Shown here one piece after another: positions 6,963 to 9,746 of a stretch of 9,746 nt of DNA. A model generated the notes under the pieces. It had not been told where the DNA came from. It did no database searches and worked only from the letters and a program-made list of their open reading frames with translations. Position numbers and translations under genes: made by a program. The stretch is from Pseudomonadota bacterium (lineage in GTDB: Bacteria; Pseudomonadota; Alphaproteobacteria; Kiloniellales; J153): positions 1 through 9,746 of the forward strand of contig JACZWN010000132.1 of NCBI GenBank assembly GCA_022572105.1, written 5' to 3'. Every line of letters starts with the position of its first letter. Within the stretch, counting starts at the first letter, position 1.

Positions 6963-6995
6963 AAAGGCCCGGGAGCCACGCTCCCGGGCCTTTTT
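6963..6995 (+). terminator. Strong rho-independent terminator, probably bidirectional
   Basis: A perfect 13-bp stem, AAAGGCCCGGGAG with CTCCCGGGCCTTT, a 5-base loop CCACG and five T residues at 6991-6995. It ends the BI-1 transcript. On the minus strand the stem is followed by TGTTTGATTTTTG, so it can also stop the convergent dehydrogenase transcript, whose stop codon lies 22 bases away. Confidence 0.92.
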
Positions 6996-7016
6996 CGCGC
7001 CGGTCGCGGCCCGCGT

Positions 7017-7775
7017 TCAGATGCAGCGCCCGCCGTCGACCTCGAGCAGCACGCCGGTCAGCATCGAGGCTTCGTCCGAGGCCAGGTAGAGCGCGGCCGC
7101 GGCGACGTCCGCGGGCGTCGACAGCCGGCCCAGCGGGATCGTGGCCAGGAACGGGGCGCGGTTCTCGGGCGTGTCCGGCTTGCCCATGAAGGTGGCCAGC
7201 ATGGGCGTGTCGCCGGCCACCGGGCAGATCGCGTTGACCCGGATGCGGTCCGGCGCCAGCTCGACCGCCATCGACTTGGTGATCGTGTTCACCGCGCCCT
7301 TGGAGCCGTTGTACCAGGCGAGCCCCGGGCGCGGGCGCAGGCCGGCGGTCGAGCTGGTGTTGACGATGCAGCCCCCGCCCTGGGCTCGGAACACCGGCAC
7401 CGCCTCGATCGCGGCCAGGTAGATCGCCTTGACGTTGACCGCGAAGGTGCGGTCGAAGTCGGCCTCGGCGACCTCGGTCATGGGCTGGTTGACGTGGCTG
7501 TAGCCGGCGTTGTTGACCAGGATGTCGAGGCGGCCGTAGGTCGTGGTCGCGGCCTCGACCATGGCCTTGACCTCGGCCCGCTCGGTCACGTCGGCGTGGA
7601 CATAGGCCGCCGTGCCGCCGGCCGCCGCGATGTCGGCCGCGATCCGGCGGCCCGCCTGGTCGTTGAGGTCCGCAAGCACGACCTTCGCGCCTTCGGCCGC
7701 GAAGCGGCGCGCGATGCCCTCGCCGAACCCCGAGGCCGCGCCGGTTACGATCGCCACCTTGTTTTCAAGCCGCAT
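7017..7775 (-). CDS. Short-chain dehydrogenase/reductase (SDR, classical type)
   Basis: A 252-residue soluble oxidoreductase of the classical SDR family. The nucleotide loop is TGAASGFG (11-18), the structural motif NNAG is at 88-91, and the catalytic residues are Asn114, Ser142, Tyr155 and Lys159 (YNGSK). Asp36 at the end of the second strand (VLADLN) favours NAD(H) over NADP(H). The C terminus LTGVLLEVDGGRCI is the usual substrate-loop end. Homologues are labelled glucose 1-dehydrogenase or 3-oxoacyl-ACP reductase; the true alcohol or ketone substrate cannot be assigned. The ribosome binding site GGGGAGG lies 5 bases before the ATG. It begins 37 bases after an Lrp/AsnC regulator on the same strand, so the regulator may control it, or the two are simply co-transcribed. 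The shared terminator lies beyond its 3' end. Confidence 0.88.
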   Translation of the reverse strand: MRLENKVAIVTGAASGFGEGIARRFAAEGAKVVLADLNDQAGRRIAADIAAAGGTAAYVHADVTERAEVKAMVEAATTTYGRLDILVNNAGYSHVNQPMTEVAEADFDRTFAVNVKAIYLAAIEAVPVFRAQGGGCIVNTSSTAGLRPRPGLAWYNGSKGAVNTITKSMAVELAPDRIRVNAICPVAGDTPMLATFMGKPDTPENRAPFLATIPLGRLSTPADVAAAALYLASDEASMLTGVLLEVDGGRCI

Positions 7776-7812
7776 GCCATCCTCCCCTCGAGATGAGTGC
7801 CCGCGCCCGGTT

Positions 7813-8274
7813 CTACGACGCGTAACCGAGCGGCAGGGCGGTGGTGTACTTGATTTCCTCGAGCGCGAAGCTGGAGCTCACGTCGGCGAAGTCGGCCGCC
7901 TTGATGAGGCGCTTGTAGACGGCGTCGTAGCTGGCGATGTCCGGCACCACGACGCGCAGCAGGTAATCGATCTCCCCGCTCATGCGGTAGAACTCCACGA
8001 CCTCGTCCATGCGCGCCACGGTCTTGGAGAAGTTTTCCAGCCATTCGTAATTGTGCTGGCTGGTCCTGAGGCGCACGAACACGGTGACGCCGCAGTTCAG
8101 CTTGCCCGCGTCCAAGAGCGCCACCCGGCGCCGGATGACCCCGGATTTCTCCAGGTTCTGGATGCGCCGCCAGCACGGCGTGGTCGACAGCCCGACGCGC
8201 TCGGCGATATCCGCGACCGCGAGGGTGGCGTCCTCCTGGAGGCAGCCGAGGATTTTACGATCGATCCGGTCCAT
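7813..8274 (-). CDS. Lrp/AsnC-family transcriptional regulator
   Basis: A 153-residue feast/famine regulator. The N-terminal part opens with MDRIDRKILGCLQEDA and holds the winged helix-turn-helix with recognition helix LSTTPCWRRIQNLEKSGVI (about 29-47). The C-terminal RAM ligand-binding domain (about 61-147) has SGEIDYLLRVVVPDIASYD and ends with EIKYTTALPL, all typical of Lrp/AsnC proteins that form dimers and octamers and respond to amino acids. The chosen ATG (8272-8274) gives the standard family start; an in-frame GTG three codons upstream (8281-8283) is possible. A modest AAAGA lies 11 bases before the ATG. The gene precedes an SDR gene and faces a DUF6356-like gene across an AT-rich gap with dyads, so autoregulation and control of either neighbour is likely for the family. 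The effector is unknown; the adjacent dehydrogenase may hint at an amino-acid-derived substrate, but that is a guess. Confidence 0.9.
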   Translation of the reverse strand: MDRIDRKILGCLQEDATLAVADIAERVGLSTTPCWRRIQNLEKSGVIRRRVALLDAGKLNCGVTVFVRLRTSQHNYEWLENFSKTVARMDEVVEFYRMSGEIDYLLRVVVPDIASYDAVYKRLIKAADFADVSSSFALEEIKYTTALPLGYAS

Positions 8275-8312
8275 GGCAATCACATTCTTTCAAGCGCTGC
8301 ATTACTAGTATG

Positions 8313-8336
8313 GCTTTGCTCATATTAAGATAATAT
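8313..8336. promoter_or_regulatory. AT-rich dyads, candidate Lrp-type operator
   Basis: Two perfect dyads lie close together in the divergent gap: TACTAGTA (8313-8320) and ATATTA-AGA-TAATAT (8322-8336). The second is 15 bp long, the usual size of an Lrp/AsnC box, and AT-rich like those boxes. They lie 39-62 bases upstream of the regulator's ATG, so binding here would suit autoregulation. The match to an Lrp consensus is by form only. Confidence 0.45.
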
Positions 8337-8385
8337 TAGTAAATTTCGCAAACATTTTTCGCTCAATAGGGCATAGAATTCCTCC

Positions 8386-8410
8386 GGATCGCGAAACCAG
8401 GGATCGCGAA
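8386..8410. repeat. Direct repeat GGATCGCGAA, 15-bp spacing
   Basis: Two exact 10-bp copies at 8386-8395 and 8401-8410, starting 15 bases apart, directly upstream of the ribosome binding site of the small membrane protein gene. Spacing of about one and a half helical turns would put a bound protein on opposite faces. It may be a regulatory repeat in the leader or a small duplication. Confidence 0.4.
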
Positions 8411-8427
8411 TCCATGGAAGGTGCAAA

Positions 8428-8682
8428 ATGCTGCGCGAGCTCTTTACCGAACACCCCAACAGCGTCGATGAGACCTACGCCGAGCACATGGGCGTGGCGT
8501 TTTCCTTCGCCGGGCGCATGTTCCTCGGCGCCGCCGCCTGTTTTATCCATGGCTTCCTGCCCTTCCTCTTCGTCAAGACCGGTAGCGCCACCATCGACGA
8601 GCTGCACGACAGGATGGTGGTCAACCGGCAGCAACACGCTCCCGGCCGCCTGGCGGCCCGCGCCGCCGCCGCGCCGCGCTAA
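8428..8682 (+). CDS. Small DUF6356-like membrane protein
   Basis: An 84-residue protein with a soluble N terminus (LFTEHPNSVDETYAEHMGVA, about 5-24), one long hydrophobic segment (about 24-49, including FLGAAACFIHGFLPFLFV) and a conserved-looking tail TGSATIDELHDRMVVNR (51-67). The wording resembles the short alphaproteobacterial proteins annotated DUF6356, recognised from memory without a search. No function is known for that family. The last 15 residues (GRLAARAAAAPR) are low complexity. The start is secure: GGAAGG lies 6 bases before the ATG. It is divergent from the Lrp/AsnC regulator, with the whole 150-base gap available for shared control. It is likely monocistronic, as no gene follows on this strand for over 600 bases. 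Confidence 0.75.
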   Translation: MLRELFTEHPNSVDETYAEHMGVAFSFAGRMFLGAAACFIHGFLPFLFVKTGSATIDELHDRMVVNRQQHAPGRLAARAAAAPR

Positions 8683-8712
8683 AACGCACCCCCCGCGCCC
8701 GCGCAGCGTTTT
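8681..8712 (+). terminator. Possible weak terminator after the DUF6356-like gene
   Basis: A 7-bp perfect dyad, AAAACGC with GCGTTTT, flanks an 18-base GC-rich loop directly at the stop codon and ends in four T residues. The long loop and short stem make it much weaker than the other terminators in the window. Confidence 0.25.
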
Positions 8713-8828
8713 CGCCGCCACGGCCGCGCGCGGACGGGCGGACGCACCGATCGGTCGCCTAGTACCGGCTTTCGCAAACCAAGCCGGCGCCGCGTATCTT
8801 TAGGTAAGCGCCTGATTCACCGCGCCAA

Positions 8829-8852
8829 TTCGTGAGGTCTGGAACTCACGAA
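8829..8852. repeat. 8-bp hairpin TTCGTGAG / CTCACGAA
   Basis: A perfect 8-bp inverted repeat with an 8-base loop (GTCTGGAA) in the 265-base gene-free stretch between the DUF6356-like and HU genes. It is not followed by a T tract on either strand. It could be a backup termination or RNA-stabilising structure beyond the HU terminator, an operator, or chance. Confidence 0.35.
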
Positions 8853-8877
8853 ATTCCGCGATCGGGTGCCGGGGCCG

Positions 8878-8916
8878 AAAAACCGTGGCGCGGCCGTCGG
8901 ACGACGGCCGCGCCAC
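8878..8916 (-). terminator. Rho-independent terminator of the HU gene
   Basis: A perfect 14-bp stem, GTGGCGCGGCCGTC with GACGGCCGCGCCAC, and a GGAC loop. On the minus strand it is followed after two bases by five T residues (8878-8882). It lies 31 bases after the HU stop codon. Confidence 0.88.
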
Positions 8917-8947
8917 AGAATCGGTCGTTCAAGGTCTCGACGCGACG

Positions 8948-9232
8948 CTAGCAACCCGCGGCTTTGCGCAGGTTCGCCGCCGGGCGCATGCGCAGCGACT
9001 TGCTCGCCTTGATTCTCATGGGTTCGCCGGTCCTGGGATTGCGCCCCATGCGCGCCGAACGGTTGGTGATCCGGAAGGTGCCGACGCGCGGGATCGTGAC
9101 GCTGCCGTTGCGGCGCACCTCCTTGACACCGTGTTCAAGTGTGCCCATGACGAGGTCGACCATGCGCCGGGCCTCGGCCTTGGTCATCTTCCCCTTCTTG
9201 GCGACCTGTTCGATGAGTTCGGACTGCTTCAT
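8948..9232 (-). CDS. HU/IHF-family DNA-binding protein
   Basis: A 94-residue nucleoid protein of the HU/IHF family, which bends DNA as a dimer and helps compact the chromosome. Visible are the helical N-terminal dimerisation region (1-40, MKQSELIEQVAKKGKMTKAEARRMVDLVM), the sheet with VTIPRVGTFRI (45-55), and the flexible DNA-binding arm with GRNPRTGEPMRI (63-74), where Pro66 is the intercalating proline. The tail ends in KAAGC with a terminal cysteine. It reads as an HU of the alphaproteobacterial type rather than IHF alpha or beta, though the split is not certain from sequence alone. Ribosome binding site AAAGGG lies 8 bases before the ATG. The upstream stretch 9233-9280 is AT-rich and should hold the promoter; TTGCGC-N16-TACTAG on the minus strand (9268-9295) is a weak candidate. 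The gene stands alone, with a strong terminator behind it. Confidence 0.9.
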   Translation of the reverse strand: MKQSELIEQVAKKGKMTKAEARRMVDLVMGTLEHGVKEVRRNGSVTIPRVGTFRITNRSARMGRNPRTGEPMRIKASKSLRMRPAANLRKAAGC

Positions 9233-9330
9233 GATCTAGTCCCTTTCGTACCTAATACACACAATATCTAGTACCACATCCGGAATCCCGCGCAACCCCC
9301 TTTGCGGCTCGGGGCGCGGTTATTTTACTG

Positions 9331-9519
9331 GTGGCAGAGACCGGGAGCCGTGGCATCGGCGGCGGCGCCGAGTTCTCGGCCCCCATGCTCGCCCTCGCCG
9401 ACGGGGTGATCCGGTTTCGTCACGGCCAGGCGGGCCGCGCCAACTGGCTCGAGGACGCGATCCTGGACCAGCGCGTCAAGCTGGTCGGCGGCGGCGACAC
9501 GCCGGCGTACGCGGGCTGA
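9331..9519 (+). CDS. Small unrecognised ORF with coding-like base composition
   Basis: A 62-residue frame starting at GTG, which I do not recognise. It is Gly/Ala-rich at first (TGSRGIGGGAEF), then FSAPMLALADGVIRFRHG, ANWLEDAILDQRVKLVGGGDTP and the end AYAG. It has no signal peptide or membrane helix. By hand count 58 of 62 codons end in G or C, while only about 55% of second positions are G or C; that contrast is the mark of a translated gene in this genome. Against it, there is no ATG, the nearest purine-rich site is too far from the GTG, and the composition of the in-frame sequence before 9331 is not coding-like. It may be the surviving 3' end of a longer gene or a genuine small protein. 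It lies between the HU promoter and the tRNA gene. Confidence 0.35.
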   Translation: MAETGSRGIGGGAEFSAPMLALADGVIRFRHGQAGRANWLEDAILDQRVKLVGGGDTPAYAG

Positions 9520-9582
9520 GCGGGCGCGGGCGAGGCAGGGGCGCGCGCGGTCACCGGTCGATGCGGAACTTTCGCGAGAGAA

Positions 9583-9658
9583 TGGTGCCGCCTGGGTGAC
9601 TCGAACACCCGACCCCCGCATTACGAATGCGATGCTCTACCAACTGAGCTAAGGCGGC
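9583..9658 (-). tRNA. tRNA-Thr (anticodon CGT), CCA encoded
   Basis: A 76-base cloverleaf folds without a mismatch in the acceptor stem (GCCGCCT with AGGCGGC). The D stem is GCTC/GAGC, the anticodon stem closes a loop TTCGTAA with anticodon CGT (reads codon ACG), and the T arm GGGTG-TTCGAGT-CACCC is canonical. The discriminator is A and the CCA end is encoded at 9583-9585. All expected invariant bases are present, including T33 and TTCGA. Its promoter side (higher coordinates) is taken up by two extra tandem copies of its first 17 bases. No clear terminator is seen in 9520-9582. Confidence 0.95.
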
Positions 9659-9692
9659 AACTGAACTAAGGCGGCAACTGCGTTAAGACAGC
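9642..9692. repeat. Three tandem 17-bp units: tRNA-Thr 5' end plus two upstream copies
   Basis: Unit 1 (9642-9658, AACTGAGCTAAGGCGGC on the plus strand) is the first 17 bases of the tRNA: the 5' acceptor strand, the TA linker, and the D-stem start. Unit 2 (9659-9675) follows directly with one mismatch, and unit 3 (9676-9692) matches at 13 of 17 positions. Increasing decay away from the gene suggests old outward duplications. Confidence 0.85.
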
Positions 9693-9746
9693 GGGTGGCG
9701 CCGGTCACGACGCCTGGAACGTAGTCACGGGGGCCGCGCGCGTCAA

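Noticed and set aside
9325..9621. Minus-strand frames through the tRNA region
   Set aside because: They read through tRNA-Thr sequence and lack any protein feature.
9583..9692. Prophage or island attachment site at tRNA-Thr
   Set aside because: The repeated part is the 5' end in direct tandem and not a distant copy of the 3' end, and no integrase is present in the window.
1..9746. CRISPR array, transposon or defence island
   Set aside because: No regularly spaced repeats, transposase, inverted terminal repeats or defence-gene motifs were found; apart from the left junction the window is ordinary chromosomal housekeeping DNA.

Overview
The window looks like chromosomal DNA of a GC-rich alphaproteobacterium, plausibly of Rhodospirillales type. 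The evidence is very high GC3 codon use over most of its length, a short DUF6356-like alphaproteobacterial protein, and a mix of housekeeping genes with no phage, plasmid or transposase genes. This is inference from gene content; no marker gene for taxonomy is present.

Left edge (1-723, minus strand): the first 53 codons of a precorrin-2 C20-methyltransferase (cobI/cbiL) overlap the end of an odd chimeric ORF. That ORF begins as the RNA 2',3'-cyclic phosphodiesterase/2'-5' ligase ThpR and ends as the C-terminal half of CbiT, the cobalamin C15-methyltransferase/decarboxylase. Both parents are incomplete. GC content steps from about 62% to about 76% (hand count) at the same place, near 475-490. 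This is the most striking feature of the window and is either a real recombination scar or an assembly chimera.

763-2632 (minus): a stand-alone FIST sensor protein and a secreted GDSL esterase (TesA type) run toward thpR, probably as one operon tesA-FIST-thpR'. Divergent from tesA, on the plus strand (2797-6083), are an ABC ATPase and a large FtsX-type permease overlapping by 4 bases. This is the tesA/ybbA/ybbP module known from many proteobacteria, with a candidate promoter facing each way in the 164-base gap.

6084-7016: a 128-base gap with a candidate promoter and a small dyad leads to a seven-helix Bax inhibitor-1 family protein, closed by a near-ideal terminator that probably also serves the convergent gene. 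7017-8274 (minus): an Lrp/AsnC regulator followed 37 bases later by a short-chain dehydrogenase. The regulator is divergent from a small DUF6356-like membrane protein (8428-8682) across a strikingly AT-rich gap with palindromes.

8683-8947 holds no gene I can support. It contains a weak dyad, an 8-bp hairpin and a strong terminator for the HU-type DNA-binding protein (8948-9232, minus). 9233-9330 carries the HU leader. 9331-9519 is a small unrecognised ORF with a strong coding signature. 9583-9658 is tRNA-Thr(CGT) on the minus strand; its 5' 17 bases are repeated twice more, immediately upstream, in tandem. I see nothing in 9693-9746.
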